The position numbers were made by a program, and so were the translations under genes. The notes beneath the pieces are model-generated. The model was not told where the DNA came from and made no database searches. It saw only the letters and a program-made list of their open reading frames with translations. From NCBI GenBank assembly GCA_028278325.1, contig JANQEO010000247.1, positions 1-47,201 on the forward strand: a stretch of 47,201 nt of DNA, written 5' to 3'. The DNA is from Candidatus Binatia bacterium. Lineage in GTDB: Bacteria; Desulfobacterota; Binatia; UBA1149; JAJCZL01. Below, piece by piece: positions 1-10,141 of the stretch (the stretch's first letter is position 1; each line of letters begins with the position of its first letter).

Positions 1-70
1 AACCTAAAGAGACACGTAATAGTTTCTTATCGCCGCCCGCCCCCTTGGTGTCTCGAGGAGACCGCACAGT

Positions 71-1378
71 ATGAAGCATTTCCACGTCCTCTCTTTTGAG
101 GGGCCGGACAAGTACGCCCGGGTTGGCGGGCTGGCCACGCGTATCGAGGGCCTTACACAGACACTTGCCGACCACGGCCTCCCCACCGACCTATGGTTCG
201 TCGGGGATCCGGATCTGCCCGGGCATGAGGATCGGGGCAATCTTCACCTCCACAGGTGGTGCCAATGGATCAGCAGGCACTGCCCTAACACGGTCTACGA
301 CGGCGATGCCCAGAAGGCCGCCGACTATGCCGCGTCTTTACCCCCCTACCTCATGGACCATGTCTTGGGGCCACAGCTGGCTCAGGGCGGTCATGCGGTA
401 ATCCTCGCCGAGGAATGGCAAACGGTCGATGCCGTGCTGCACTTGGATTGGCTGCTGAGGCGGGCAGGGCTGCGAGATCAGGTCGGAATATTCTGGAACG
501 CCAACAACACCTTCGGCTTCGAGGGCATCAACTGGCAGCTCCTGGGCCGCGCCGCCTGCATCACCACCGTATCCCGCTACATGAACCACAAGATGCGCCA
601 TTGGGGCATCGACCCCGTCGTCATCCCCAACGGCCTGACCGACGATGCCTTCTGGCTTCCTGAAAGGGCGGCCGTGGCCAAGATGCAGAGGCGCCTCTCG
701 GACCGGACCGTGGTCACCAAGATGGCCCGCTGGGACCCCGACAAGCGCTGGCTGGCCTCCGTCAGGCTGGTAGCCGAACTGAAGAGACAGGGCTGGAAGC
801 CCCTGCTGGTGGCCCGCGGAGGCAGCGAGGCCCATGGCGCCGATGTTTTGGCAGAGGCCCAAGCCCGCGGCCTCAAGATCGTAGACCGGGAGAACGCACC
901 GGGCGTAATGGGAGTCCTGGGCATGCTCGAGACCCTCGATGATGCCGACGTCGTCAACCTCAAGAACCACGTCGACCCGGACGGCCGTCGCCTGCTGTTC
1001 AGGGGCTCCGATGCGGTGCTGGCCAACAGCAGTCACGAACCCTTCGGCTTGGTGGGGCTCGAGACGATGGCGGCATCCGGCATCGCCTGCACGGGGTTCT
1101 CGGGCGAGGATTACGTTCTGGCCGGCCGCAACGCGCTCGTACTGCAGACCGATGCCCCGCAGGAGTTCATCTCTCTGTACACGCGCCTTCGCGGCAACCG
1201 TGAGGAGGTATCGAACATGCGCCGCCTCGGTCGGTCCACCGCCAAGCACTATGCGTGGAGCCACGTAGTAGCGCGCGACCTGATGCCGCGGCTGGAGCTA
1301 CCTAGATCGCACCGGGATCCGGATCATTCCGGGGACGCGGGCGGTGCGGCCTTCGGGCACGCGGCGCAAGCGGCCTAG
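71..1378 (+). CDS. Glycosyltransferase, glycogen-synthase-like (GT4/GT5 type)
   Basis: This is a 435-residue GT-B fold glycosyltransferase, probably cytoplasmic, transferring glucose from a nucleotide sugar. The N-terminus carries ARVGGLATRIEGLT near residues 16-29, the counterpart of the K-x-G-G-L loop of glycogen and starch synthases. The C-terminal half has HEPFGLVGLETMA, the E-x7-E nucleotide-sugar motif of retaining GT-B enzymes. The start at ATG 71 follows a GAGGAGA ribosome binding site. It sits five bases from the convergent glycogen phosphorylase gene and beside the glgX-glgB-malQ operon, so a role in making the alpha-glucan primer or chain is likely (inference). No classical glgA or glgC is present in the window. 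It could instead make another alpha-glucan or a glucosylated metabolite. Confidence 0.85.
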   Translation: MKHFHVLSFEGPDKYARVGGLATRIEGLTQTLADHGLPTDLWFVGDPDLPGHEDRGNLHLHRWCQWISRHCPNTVYDGDAQKAADYAASLPPYLMDHVLGPQLAQGGHAVILAEEWQTVDAVLHLDWLLRRAGLRDQVGIFWNANNTFGFEGINWQLLGRAACITTVSRYMNHKMRHWGIDPVVIPNGLTDDAFWLPERAAVAKMQRRLSDRTVVTKMARWDPDKRWLASVRLVAELKRQGWKPLLVARGGSEAHGADVLAEAQARGLKIVDRENAPGVMGVLGMLETLDDADVVNLKNHVDPDGRRLLFRGSDAVLANSSHEPFGLVGLETMAASGIACTGFSGEDYVLAGRNALVLQTDAPQEFISLYTRLRGNREEVSNMRRLGRSTAKHYAWSHVVARDLMPRLELPRSHRDPDHSGDAGGAAFGHAAQAA

Positions 1379-1383
1379 GGAGC

Positions 1384-3516
1384 TCAGGTACAGCGAACGT
1401 CGGCGGTGAGCTTCTTCGCCGCCGGCAGGTACACGCGCATCGTGTAGTCTTTGACCATGCGGTCGGAGTTGTAGCGCCAGGCCAAGGTCTTTAGGGCGTG
1501 CTTGACGCGACGGCTCCAGCGCACGGGGATGTCCTCGTCCTCACGGTCGTAGTAGAGCGGGATGACTTCACGCTCGAGAACGTTGAGCAGAGCCAGCGCA
1601 TCGTGTCTGTCCTGAGCTTCTTCGCTCTCATGGATCCTGCCTTCCCCGAAGGCGAAGCCGTTGAGCGTGTCGTAGGCTTCGCCCCACCATCCGTCGAGGG
1701 TCGAGCAGTTCAACGTTGCATTGAACACGGCCTTCATCCCGCTGGTACCGCAAGCTTCCAAGGGCCTGCGGGGCGTGTTGAGCCAGAGATCGCAACCCTG
1801 GATGAGTCTGCTCGTCACGGGCTTGTCGTAGTCTTCTATAAAGGTGACGTGATTGCGGAAGACCGGATCCCGGCTGATCTCGACGAGGCGACGGGAAATG
1901 GCCTTGCCCGGTTCGTCAGCCGGGTGGGCCTTGCCGGCGAAGATGATCTGCACGGGCCGTTTCGGATCCGTGAGGATCTGCCGGGCCCTGTCCATGTCGT
2001 CGAACAGCAACAACGCGCGCTTGTAGCTGGCTACCCGCCGAGCGAACCCTATGGTCAAGACGTCGAAGCGGAATTCCGACGGGCTATCGTCGAGACCCAA
2101 GCGCTGGTTTCGCTCGTCCTCACGGGTCGCAACGAAATCGAGGAGGCGTTGCTTGAGGGCAAGCTTTACACGGGCGAGGTCGAAGTCGTCGAGGCTCTCT
2201 ATCCGGCGCCAAAGGTCGGCGTCACCGACGTGATGCTTCCAGTTCGGACCGAGGGAGTCCGCATAGAGCTGGGAGAGTTCTTCGGCCACCCATGTGTTCA
2301 GGTGAGCACCGTTGGTGATGTGTCCGACCGGCGCGTCACTGACACGTCGCGCGGGCCACAGAGACTGCCACATGCGGCGCGACACGGCGGCGTGAAGCGA
2401 GCTGACCGCATTGGTCCTGTGCGACATCTTGATTGCGAGGACCGTCATGCAAAAGGGTTCGTCGGGATCGCCGGGGTTCACCCGCCCAAAACCGAGGAAT
2501 TCTTCGTCGGAAAGGCCGAGACGGCCGATCACGGGCCTGAGTGCCGTCAACACTGCCCCCGGTGCGAACCGATCGTGACCGGCTTCCACGGGCGTATGCG
2601 TGGTGAAAGCGACCGAGTCGACGATGTAGGGCGCAACTCGACCGAACGGGAGCCCGGTCTCTTCCATCCGTTGCGCTACGGCTTCCAGAGCAGCGAAGGC
2701 GCAGTGTCCTTCGTTGAGGTGAAGCACGCCGGGACGGACACCCAACGCACGCAGCGCTCGGTACCCGCCTATCCCGAGAACGAATTCCTGCAGGATTCGC
2801 GTGTCGACGTCGCCTCCGTAGAGACGGCTGGCATAGGGCTTGAGCGCCGGTGCACAGTCCAGGATGTCGAGGAGGATGAGGCTGCATCGGCCCACCTTGG
2901 CTTCCCAGAGCTCGGCCGTGATAGAGCCGTCCCCGAAAGCGAACTCCAGCGTTATCGTTGCACCGTTAGCGTCCCGGATCGGTTCGATCGGGGACCGGTC
3001 GGCGTCGAGAGAACGGTAGGACTCGACCTGGTTGCCGTCGGCATCGATCTGCTGAGTAAAGTACCCGTCCCGGTACAAGAGACTGACGCCGTAGGTTGGC
3101 ACCCCGAGGTCCGAGCAGCTCTTGAGATGGTCGCCGGCCAGAATGCCGAGCCCTCCCGAGTAGATCGGCAGCGACTCGTCGACCCCGATCTCGGCGCTGA
3201 AGTATGCAACCGGCGAAGCCTGCAAGCCGGGAGCGTTACTGGACGCCCAATGCCTGTCGCTCTCCAGATATTCGCGCAGGGTCTTTTCGGCGTGGGTCGT
3301 CTGGGCCAGCACCCAGGCGTTGCGTTGGGCCGCCTCGAGGACATCGGGCGTCACGTCGCGAAGAAAGGCTACCGGGTTGTGTCCGACCCGGGTCCACAGA
3401 TCAGGGTCGATGGACCTGAACACCGGGTCGAGGTCGGTGTTCCAGCCCCACCACAGATTGGCCGACAGCGCTGTGAGGCGCGGGCGCAGGTCAAAAACTT
3501 CGGAATCGCTGAGCAC
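1384..3516 (-). CDS. glgP: Glycogen/alpha-glucan phosphorylase (GT35)
   Basis: This 710-residue enzyme releases glucose-1-phosphate from alpha-1,4-glucan using phosphate and pyridoxal phosphate. The first ~110 residues match the DUF3417 N-terminal region of short bacterial alpha-glucan phosphorylases (LSANLWWGWN). The PLP site is seen near the C-terminus as EACGTSGMKAVFNATLN, with the Lys that forms the Schiff base. The length fits the short bacterial and archaeal branch rather than the ~800-residue MalP/GlgP type. Translation starts at GTG 3516 after an AAGGGGG ribosome binding site. The gene is divergent from glgX, only 26 bases away if glgX starts at 3543, so their promoters must overlap or lie inside coding sequence. 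It converges on the glycosyltransferase. Confidence 0.95.
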   Translation of the reverse strand: MLSDSEVFDLRPRLTALSANLWWGWNTDLDPVFRSIDPDLWTRVGHNPVAFLRDVTPDVLEAAQRNAWVLAQTTHAEKTLREYLESDRHWASSNAPGLQASPVAYFSAEIGVDESLPIYSGGLGILAGDHLKSCSDLGVPTYGVSLLYRDGYFTQQIDADGNQVESYRSLDADRSPIEPIRDANGATITLEFAFGDGSITAELWEAKVGRCSLILLDILDCAPALKPYASRLYGGDVDTRILQEFVLGIGGYRALRALGVRPGVLHLNEGHCAFAALEAVAQRMEETGLPFGRVAPYIVDSVAFTTHTPVEAGHDRFAPGAVLTALRPVIGRLGLSDEEFLGFGRVNPGDPDEPFCMTVLAIKMSHRTNAVSSLHAAVSRRMWQSLWPARRVSDAPVGHITNGAHLNTWVAEELSQLYADSLGPNWKHHVGDADLWRRIESLDDFDLARVKLALKQRLLDFVATREDERNQRLGLDDSPSEFRFDVLTIGFARRVASYKRALLLFDDMDRARQILTDPKRPVQIIFAGKAHPADEPGKAISRRLVEISRDPVFRNHVTFIEDYDKPVTSRLIQGCDLWLNTPRRPLEACGTSGMKAVFNATLNCSTLDGWWGEAYDTLNGFAFGEGRIHESEEAQDRHDALALLNVLEREVIPLYYDREDEDIPVRWSRRVKHALKTLAWRYNSDRMVKDYTMRVYLPAAKKLTADVRCT

Positions 3517-3542
3517 GACGCCCCCTTGAGTTTGATATAGCG

Positions 3543-5741
3543 ATGGCCCGATTCATTTTACAAGCTCCCGGAGAAGCGCCGGGGGCGAATATGCACAGAG
3601 ACTCACGGCAGCAGCGACATGGCCCGGACCCCGCCATCGAGGCGGGTCCGCTCGGCGCCGTGTGGGACGGTACCGGCGTCGAGTTCTCCCTCTTCTCCGA
3701 AGGAGCAACGGCCGTAGAGCTGTGTCTCTTTGAATCAGCCGACCAGAGCACCGAGGAACGCAGGCTCAGACTCGAGCAGGACGGCAAAGGCCTCTGGCGC
3801 ACCCGCGCGTCGGGATTGGGTCCGGGCCAACTCTACGCTTACCGCGTTCATGGGACGTATGACCCGAGGCGCGGCAGTCGCTTCAATCCCCACAAGCTGC
3901 TCCTCGACCCCTACGCTCGCGCGATCAGCGGTCCGATGAAGTGGCATGAGCTGATGCGCGACTACAAAGAGGTACCGTCTCCACAGGACGACACGCCCGT
4001 GGAGGCGGATATGCGCGACAGCGCCCCTGCGATGCCCCGCTGTGTCGTCGTCGGCGACGACTTCGACTGGAGCGGCGACGAATCGCCTGCCGTGCCGTGG
4101 CGGAACACGGTCATCTATGAGTGCCACGTCAAGGGAATGACAGCCGCCCACCCCGAACTGCCCGAAGAGTTGCGCGGGACCTACGCGGGCCTGGCCCACC
4201 CCGTCGTCCTGGATCATCTTGTGTCGTTGGGCGTGACGGCCGTGGAATTGCTGCCGGTGAACCACGCCATCACCGATCAGCATCTGGTCGAGAGCGGACT
4301 GACGAACTACTGGGGATACAGTCCGGCCTCCTACTTCGCGCCCGACTGCCGCTACGCCGGCGGGAGCCCCGGCGATCAGGTTCGGGAGTTCAAGACCATG
4401 GTCAAGGGTCTGCACGAGGCAGGCTTAGAGGTGATCCTCGACGTGGTATTCAACCACACGGGCGAAGCAGGGGCATGGGGGCCGACGTTTTCATGGCGCG
4501 GGATCGATAACCGGGCTTACTATCTCCTGGATGAAACCGACGGGACTGTCCACAAGGATGTCTCCGGATGCGGCAACTGCCTCAACCTGTCGCACCCGAG
4601 AACGATGCAGATGGTTGTCGACTGCCTGCGGTACTGGGTGGTAGAGATGCACGTCGACGGTTTCCGTTTCGACTTGGCAACGGCGCTGGGCCGCGTCGAC
4701 GGCGGGGATTTCGATGCGCAGGCACCTGTTTTCGAAACGCTGCGCCACGACCCTTTATTGTCCCGCGTAAAGCTCATTGCCGAGCCTTGGGACTTGGGAC
4801 ACCACGGGCATCGCCTGGGCAGTTTCCCGGCGCCCTGGACGGAGTGGAACGACGCCTACCGCGACACGGTCCGAAGGTTCTGGCGCGGTGATCGTGGTCA
4901 GCTCGGAGCACTGGCGACCCGCATGGCGGGGAGCAGCGATCTATACGCGAACAACGGACGCCCACCTCAGGCAAGCATCAATTTCGTAGCCTGCCACGAC
5001 GGTTTCACCGTGCGAGATGTGACCACCTACGATCACAAGCACAACGAGCTCAACGCCGAGGAAAACCGTGACGGCCACGGCGAAAACGTCAGCCGGAACT
5101 GGGGCGAGGAAGGTCCGAGCAGCAAGCCTACGATCGAACGCAAGCGAGAACGCGCGGTGCGCAACATGATTGCCACGCTGTGCCTGTCTCACGGAGTCCC
5201 GATGATCTCACATGGCGACGAGTTGGGACGCACCCAGTACGGCAACAACAACTCATACTGCCAGGACAACACCATCTCGTGGGTGGACTGGGAGCTCGGC
5301 CCGCGCGGACGCCGGCTGTTGGAGTTTACTCGTCGAGCCATGAAGCTGCGCCGCGAGCTGCCTACGTTCTCGCGACAATCGTTCTTCGACGGCGACGCCG
5401 CAGCTGCCGACGGCATCAAGGACGTCGCTTGGCTAAGCCCCGACGGTCGTGAAATGAACAACGACGACTGGGCCAAGGAGTCCGGCAGATGCATGGGCAT
5501 GCTCATCGACCAAACTCCAGTCGCCGAAAAGCAAGACACAAAGGGAGCACCGAGCGTGCTCATCATCGTCAATTCGAGTTCCGGTTCAGTCAACTTCCGG
5601 CTGCCGGCCTGGCGACATACGGGAGCTTGGCGCTCGCGCCTGAACACGGCGCGCCGGCGCATCGATACCTTGAGCATGGGCTCGGTCACGGTATCGCCGC
5701 ACTCCTTGCTCGTACTGACGGCCGACGGAGAAGGTGCATGA
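3543..5741 (+). CDS. glgX: Glycogen debranching enzyme GlgX (isoamylase-type, GH13)
   Basis: This cytoplasmic hydrolase cleaves alpha-1,6 branches of limit dextrin left by phosphorylase. An N-terminal CBM48 domain begins around GPLGAVWDGTGVEFSLFS. The catalytic barrel shows VDGFRFDLATALGR with the nucleophile Asp, KLIAEPWDLG with the acid/base Glu, and ACHDGFTVRD with the third acidic residue. The 732-residue length is usual. The later ATG at 3591, preceded by CGGGGGCG, is a good alternative start: it would remove 16 residues that precede the conserved domain and leave room for a promoter between the divergent genes. The stop codon overlaps the glgB start in ATGA, so glgX and glgB are translationally coupled. 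Confidence 0.94.
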   Translation: MARFILQAPGEAPGANMHRDSRQQRHGPDPAIEAGPLGAVWDGTGVEFSLFSEGATAVELCLFESADQSTEERRLRLEQDGKGLWRTRASGLGPGQLYAYRVHGTYDPRRGSRFNPHKLLLDPYARAISGPMKWHELMRDYKEVPSPQDDTPVEADMRDSAPAMPRCVVVGDDFDWSGDESPAVPWRNTVIYECHVKGMTAAHPELPEELRGTYAGLAHPVVLDHLVSLGVTAVELLPVNHAITDQHLVESGLTNYWGYSPASYFAPDCRYAGGSPGDQVREFKTMVKGLHEAGLEVILDVVFNHTGEAGAWGPTFSWRGIDNRAYYLLDETDGTVHKDVSGCGNCLNLSHPRTMQMVVDCLRYWVVEMHVDGFRFDLATALGRVDGGDFDAQAPVFETLRHDPLLSRVKLIAEPWDLGHHGHRLGSFPAPWTEWNDAYRDTVRRFWRGDRGQLGALATRMAGSSDLYANNGRPPQASINFVACHDGFTVRDVTTYDHKHNELNAEENRDGHGENVSRNWGEEGPSSKPTIERKRERAVRNMIATLCLSHGVPMISHGDELGRTQYGNNNSYCQDNTISWVDWELGPRGRRLLEFTRRAMKLRRELPTFSRQSFFDGDAAAADGIKDVAWLSPDGREMNNDDWAKESGRCMGMLIDQTPVAEKQDTKGAPSVLIIVNSSSGSVNFRLPAWRHTGAWRSRLNTARRRIDTLSMGSVTVSPHSLLVLTADGEGA

Positions 5742-7942
5742 CGGATCCGGCATACCTACCGAGCCCCGCGGATGTCTCCGCTCTCCTGAACGGAGATCAG
5801 ACCGACCCTCACCGAATCTTGGGCGCTCACGCGGAAACAGTCGGCGGCGTCGACGGTGTCATCGTACGCACCTACCACCCCGAAGCCGTGCGCGCCGAGT
5901 GCCTTCTCGACGACGGCGGCAGCGCCCCGATGGACGTGGACCCCGCAGGGCCCGTTTTCTCAGCTTTCCTGCCCGGGCGGACCCTGCCTCTGAAGTACAG
6001 AGTCCGGCTGTGGTTTCGCGACGGTCAGAGCGACGAACGAAGAGACCCCTACTCTTTTCTGCCCACGCTGGGCGAGCACGACCAGCACTACTTCGGAGAG
6101 GGTACACACCGGCGGCTCTGGGAAGCCCTGGGCGCGCATCCAAGAACGATAGACGGCGTCGATGGAACCGCTTTCGCCGTTTGGGCTCCCAACGCGCGCT
6201 CGGTCAACCTGATCGGCGAGTTCTGCAGCTGGGACGGCCGTGTTTTGCCCATGCGCTGCATGGGCAGTTCGGGAATCTTCGAGTTGTTCGTGCCCGGCGT
6301 AGGCCCCGGGTCACTCTACAAGTTCGAGGTGAAGACCAAGGACGGCCACCTGCGTGTAAAGGCCGACCCCTTCGCTTTCTCCGCCGAACCGCCGCCCGGC
6401 AACGCTTCGCGAGTGACAGCATCCTCCTATCAATGGGCTGATGAAGAATGGGTGGAGGAGCGAAGGCGCAAAGACTGGTACCGAAGCGCCATGTCGATCT
6501 ACGAGGTTCACCTGGGCTCCTGGGCTCGAGTCCCCGAGCAGCACAACCGCAGCCTCAGCTACCGAGAGATCGCCCCGCGACTGATCGAGCACGTCAAGCG
6601 GCTCGGGTTCACGCACATCGAGTTGATGCCCGTAACCGAGCATCCCTTCGACGGCTCTTGGGGATATCAGACAACCGGATACTTCGCACCGACATCACGG
6701 TTCGGAGATCCTGATGACTTCCGTTTCTTCGTGGACAGTTGCCACCAAAACGGAATCGGCGTCATCCTCGACTGGGTACCGGCGCACTTCCCCAAAGACG
6801 ACTTCGCCCTGAGGCTCTTCGATGGAACCGCATTGTACGAGCACGAGGACCCGAAGCTGGCCGAGCATCCCGACTGGGGCACCCTGGTCTTCAATTTCGG
6901 CCGCAACGAGGTCCGCAACTTCCTGATCGCAAGCGCTCTGTACTGGCTTTCCGAGTATCACATAGACGGACTGCGCGTGGATGCCGTCGCATCCATGTTG
7001 TACCGCGACTACAGCCGCGAGGAGGGTCAGTGGATTCCGCACCCTTACGGCGGCAGGCAAGATCTGGAAGCGGTGGGATTTCTACGCGCGATGAACGAAG
7101 CGGTGCGCATCGAGCAACCGGGCTGTATAACCATCGCGGAAGAATCCACGGCCTGGCCCGCGGTAACGAAACCCGTAGGCGAGGACGGTCTAGGTTTCAC
7201 CTTCAAGTGGAACATGGGCTGGATGCACGACACGCTTCAGTACTTCTCGAAGGATCCCGTATACCGCCGTTACCACCAGAACGACCTCACCTTCGCGATG
7301 ATCTACGAGTACACCGAGACTTTCATAATGCCTCTGTCCCACGACGAGGTAGTGCACGGAAAGAAGTCGCTGCTCGACAAGATGCCGGGCGATGCATGGC
7401 AGAAGTTCGCAGGTCTGAGGACACTGCTGACCTACCAGTACACACGGCCGGGCAAGCAGTTGTTGTTCATGGGAACCGAACTGGCTCCGTGGAACGAATG
7501 GGACTACCGCCACAGCCTCGACTGGCACCTCGCTGAAGACTTCCAACGTCAGGGCCTCATGCGGTTCCTGGAGGACATGGGCGCGCTATACCGCGACTCT
7601 CCTTGCCTGTGGAGCAAGGACCCCGACCACGACGGGTTTCAATGGATCGACGCCGCCGACCATGAAAACTCGATCATCTCCTACATGCGATGGGGGCACG
7701 ACGGCGCCCTGCTGGTCCTGCTCAACTTCACGCCGGTGCCGAGGGCCTCATATCGTATTGGTGTCCCGCACAGCGGCTCCTACGTTTGCCGGCTATCGTC
7801 GGACGATCCGCGATACCAGGGCAGCGGCTGGAATCCGATCTCCCGCGTCGAAAGCGAGCAGGTCGCTTTTCACGGTCAGGCCCGTTCCATCTGCGTCGAC
7901 GTGCCGCCCCTCGCCGCATTGATCCTCGAGCCCGAGGCCTGA
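5738..7942 (+). CDS. glgB: 1,4-alpha-glucan branching enzyme GlgB
   Basis: This 734-residue enzyme introduces alpha-1,6 branches into glucan. It has the GlgB layout: an N1 domain (NGDQTDPHRILGAHA), a CBM48 domain (VWAPNARSVNLIGEF), then a GH13 barrel. The nucleophile lies in DGLRVDAVASMLYRDYSR, the acid/base in ITIAEESTAWP, and the transition-state Asp in LPLSHDEVVHGK. The reading frame is open further upstream to 5489, but homology begins only at ATG 5738, which has GGAGAAGG just before it and overlaps the glgX stop by four bases. The malQ start follows three bases after the stop, so glgX-glgB-malQ reads as one operon for glucan remodelling. Confidence 0.95.
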   Translation: MTDPAYLPSPADVSALLNGDQTDPHRILGAHAETVGGVDGVIVRTYHPEAVRAECLLDDGGSAPMDVDPAGPVFSAFLPGRTLPLKYRVRLWFRDGQSDERRDPYSFLPTLGEHDQHYFGEGTHRRLWEALGAHPRTIDGVDGTAFAVWAPNARSVNLIGEFCSWDGRVLPMRCMGSSGIFELFVPGVGPGSLYKFEVKTKDGHLRVKADPFAFSAEPPPGNASRVTASSYQWADEEWVEERRRKDWYRSAMSIYEVHLGSWARVPEQHNRSLSYREIAPRLIEHVKRLGFTHIELMPVTEHPFDGSWGYQTTGYFAPTSRFGDPDDFRFFVDSCHQNGIGVILDWVPAHFPKDDFALRLFDGTALYEHEDPKLAEHPDWGTLVFNFGRNEVRNFLIASALYWLSEYHIDGLRVDAVASMLYRDYSREEGQWIPHPYGGRQDLEAVGFLRAMNEAVRIEQPGCITIAEESTAWPAVTKPVGEDGLGFTFKWNMGWMHDTLQYFSKDPVYRRYHQNDLTFAMIYEYTETFIMPLSHDEVVHGKKSLLDKMPGDAWQKFAGLRTLLTYQYTRPGKQLLFMGTELAPWNEWDYRHSLDWHLAEDFQRQGLMRFLEDMGALYRDSPCLWSKDPDHDGFQWIDAADHENSIISYMRWGHDGALLVLLNFTPVPRASYRIGVPHSGSYVCRLSSDDPRYQGSGWNPISRVESEQVAFHGQARSICVDVPPLAALILEPEA

Positions 7943-7945
7943 GCG

Positions 7946-10129
7946 TTGAGTGAAAGGCCCGAGCTACTGAGCCTTGCCGACGCCTGCGGCATCTACCGTG
8001 AGTACGAAAGAGCCGACGGGGTACACGTCGAGACCACGGATGAAACCCGCGAGGCCCTCTTGTTCGCGATGGGCTTTGACGCATCCAGCGAAGACGCCGC
8101 CTGTAGAACGCTGGCCGAGCTACGTGCCGCCTCTGAGGCACGACCGGTCGCCCCAACGCGCGTAGTCCGCAGCGACGACGAGGGCGCACACCGCCTTCAG
8201 GTCCGTGTCCCCGAGTCGCGTGGCGGCCGGGTGCAATGGCAATGCAAGATCGAAGTCGAAAACGGCCGCGGCCTGGAGCGCGAAGGCGAGACCGCCTGCG
8301 AAGAAGCGGTCCTGGATGTGGAGATCCCCGGCCCAGCGGAACTCGGACCCGGATATCACAAGCTGAGCTGGCGTAGCCACACCAACGGCCTACACCAACC
8401 GGCATCCGCTCACGCCGATCAAAATCTCATAGTCACGCCGCCGACCTGTATGCCGATCGAAGAAGCGATCGGTGACGAACGGGCATACGGAATCGCAGCC
8501 AACCTCTACACGCTGAAAAGCGCACGCAATCTCGGAATCGGCGACCTCGGTGATCTCGCTGAACTGTGCAGGTGGGCCGGAAGGAAAAACGCGGCCTTCG
8601 TCGGCATCAACCCCCTCCACGCCGTAGACACGAGCGTGGACGCCGCAAGCCCCTACTCACCCACGAGCCGCCTGTTCGACAACCCCATCTATCTCGACAT
8701 CGAAGGAATTCCTGAGTTCGCAGAGTCCGCCGAAGCCCGAGCGCTCATGGCCGACGACGGTCTTCGCCGCCGCATCGCGGAAACACGGGCTGCCGGGAGC
8801 CTCGACTACCCGGCACTCACCGAGATAAAACGCGGTCTCTTCGACGCGCTGTATACGACCTTTCTCGCACGACACGGCGACGGCCGCAGCCAACGCGGAA
8901 AAGACTTCGCCGGTTTCAAGAAACGCGGCGGCACGGCTCTCGAGAGATTCGCGGCGTTCTCTTCGCTGGTCGAGCAACTGAGCCGTGACGCCCCCGAGAG
9001 CCGCGATTGGCGCAGCTGGCCGGCTGCTTTTCGCTCGCCGCACACCAGCGAGGTTGCACGGTTCCGCAACGACAACGCTCGAGACATCGACTTCCATTGC
9101 TACCTTCAGTTCGAGCTCGATCGCCAACTCGGCGCTTGCAACGCGGCGGCACACGACGCCGGTATGACATTGGGCCTGTACGGGGACCTGGCCGTAGGCA
9201 GCACGCCCGGCGGTGCAGACGCCTGGGCCTTCCCGGAGTTGTTCACAAATGGAGCGGGCATAGGCGCACCACCGGATGCCTACGCTGCCGACGGACAAGA
9301 CTGGGGGCTGGCGCCGATGATCCCGACCAGGCTCGCCGATAGCGGTTACGAGTACTGGACCAGGTTGCTTCGGGCCGCGTGCAGACACACGCGCTTGGTC
9401 AGGCTCGACCACGCCGTCGGTTTGGTCCGGCAGTTTTGGGTAGTCAGAGAGGGTGGCAGACGCTTAGGCGGCTACGTCTCCTACCCCACCGAGGATCTCT
9501 TCGGGATTCTCGCCTTGGAAAGCCGGCGCTCGGGCACCGTGATCATCGCCGAAGACCTCGGCACCATTCCGAGCGGGTTCCGCGAGCTGCTGGGTCAGCG
9601 GCGGACTCTTCGTTCCCACGTACTCTATTTCGAGCGCGGTGCGGACGGCTCCTTCCTGCCGGCGTCGAACTATGCTGCCGACGCGCTGGCCTCGGCGAAT
9701 ACTCACGATCTAGCGACGCTGGCCGGCTTCTGGTCCGGTGTCGATCTGGAGCGCCGGCGAAAGATAGGCCTCATCGCCGACGACGCCGAGTTGGAGTCCG
9801 CCCGGGAAGGGCGGGAACTCGAGCGAAGAGCGCTTTGCGCGAGGCTGGAAGCCGAGGGCATCTGCGACGCCGAACGAAGTCCCGACGGCTATCCTCAACT
9901 TGCCGCGGCGGTTCATGACTTCATGGCACGCACCCCTTCGCGACTGGTTTCGGCTTCTCTCGACGACCTGACCGGCGAAACTCTGTCGGTGAACATCCCG
10001 GCGAGCACCCTGCCCGAACAGGCCAACTGGTGCCGGAGAATGAAGGCTTCCGTTGAGACCCTCGAAACGGATCCCGACGTGAACCAAGCGCTGGGCGACC
10101 TTCCCGGGAAACGTAGCTCTAAGACTTAG
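7946..10129 (+). CDS. malQ: 4-alpha-glucanotransferase (amylomaltase, GH77)
   Basis: This 727-residue disproportionating enzyme transfers maltosyl and longer alpha-1,4-glucan units between chains. The GH77 signature is clear: GINPLHAVDTS, then SPYSPTSRLFDNPIYLDI near the N-terminal third; RLDHAVGLVRQFW with the nucleophile Asp; VIIAEDLGTIP with the acid/base Glu; and SANTHDLATLAGFW. The first ~170 residues form the extra N-terminal domain of the longer E. coli-like MalQ class. The start is TTG 7946, three bases after the glgB stop with only a weak ribosome binding site, so translation probably depends on coupling to glgB. It would recycle short maltodextrins produced by GlgX and GlgP. Confidence 0.93.
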   Translation: MSERPELLSLADACGIYREYERADGVHVETTDETREALLFAMGFDASSEDAACRTLAELRAASEARPVAPTRVVRSDDEGAHRLQVRVPESRGGRVQWQCKIEVENGRGLEREGETACEEAVLDVEIPGPAELGPGYHKLSWRSHTNGLHQPASAHADQNLIVTPPTCMPIEEAIGDERAYGIAANLYTLKSARNLGIGDLGDLAELCRWAGRKNAAFVGINPLHAVDTSVDAASPYSPTSRLFDNPIYLDIEGIPEFAESAEARALMADDGLRRRIAETRAAGSLDYPALTEIKRGLFDALYTTFLARHGDGRSQRGKDFAGFKKRGGTALERFAAFSSLVEQLSRDAPESRDWRSWPAAFRSPHTSEVARFRNDNARDIDFHCYLQFELDRQLGACNAAAHDAGMTLGLYGDLAVGSTPGGADAWAFPELFTNGAGIGAPPDAYAADGQDWGLAPMIPTRLADSGYEYWTRLLRAACRHTRLVRLDHAVGLVRQFWVVREGGRRLGGYVSYPTEDLFGILALESRRSGTVIIAEDLGTIPSGFRELLGQRRTLRSHVLYFERGADGSFLPASNYAADALASANTHDLATLAGFWSGVDLERRRKIGLIADDAELESAREGRELERRALCARLEAEGICDAERSPDGYPQLAAAVHDFMARTPSRLVSASLDDLTGETLSVNIPASTLPEQANWCRRMKASVETLETDPDVNQALGDLPGKRSSKT

Positions 10130-10141
10130 GGCTTAGAACGT

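Noticed and set aside
338..1264. 308-residue open frame on the minus strand
   Set aside because: Antisense to the glycosyltransferase gene, with no recognisable motif or ribosome binding site.
1498..3540. 680-residue open frame on the plus strand
   Set aside because: It lies wholly opposite glgP, whose protein is clearly conserved; the translation shows no family motif. It is an antisense shadow of GC-rich coding sequence.
5489..5737. Upstream extension of glgB
   Set aside because: This part overlaps glgX in another frame and encodes no conserved sequence; GlgB homology starts at ATG 5738.
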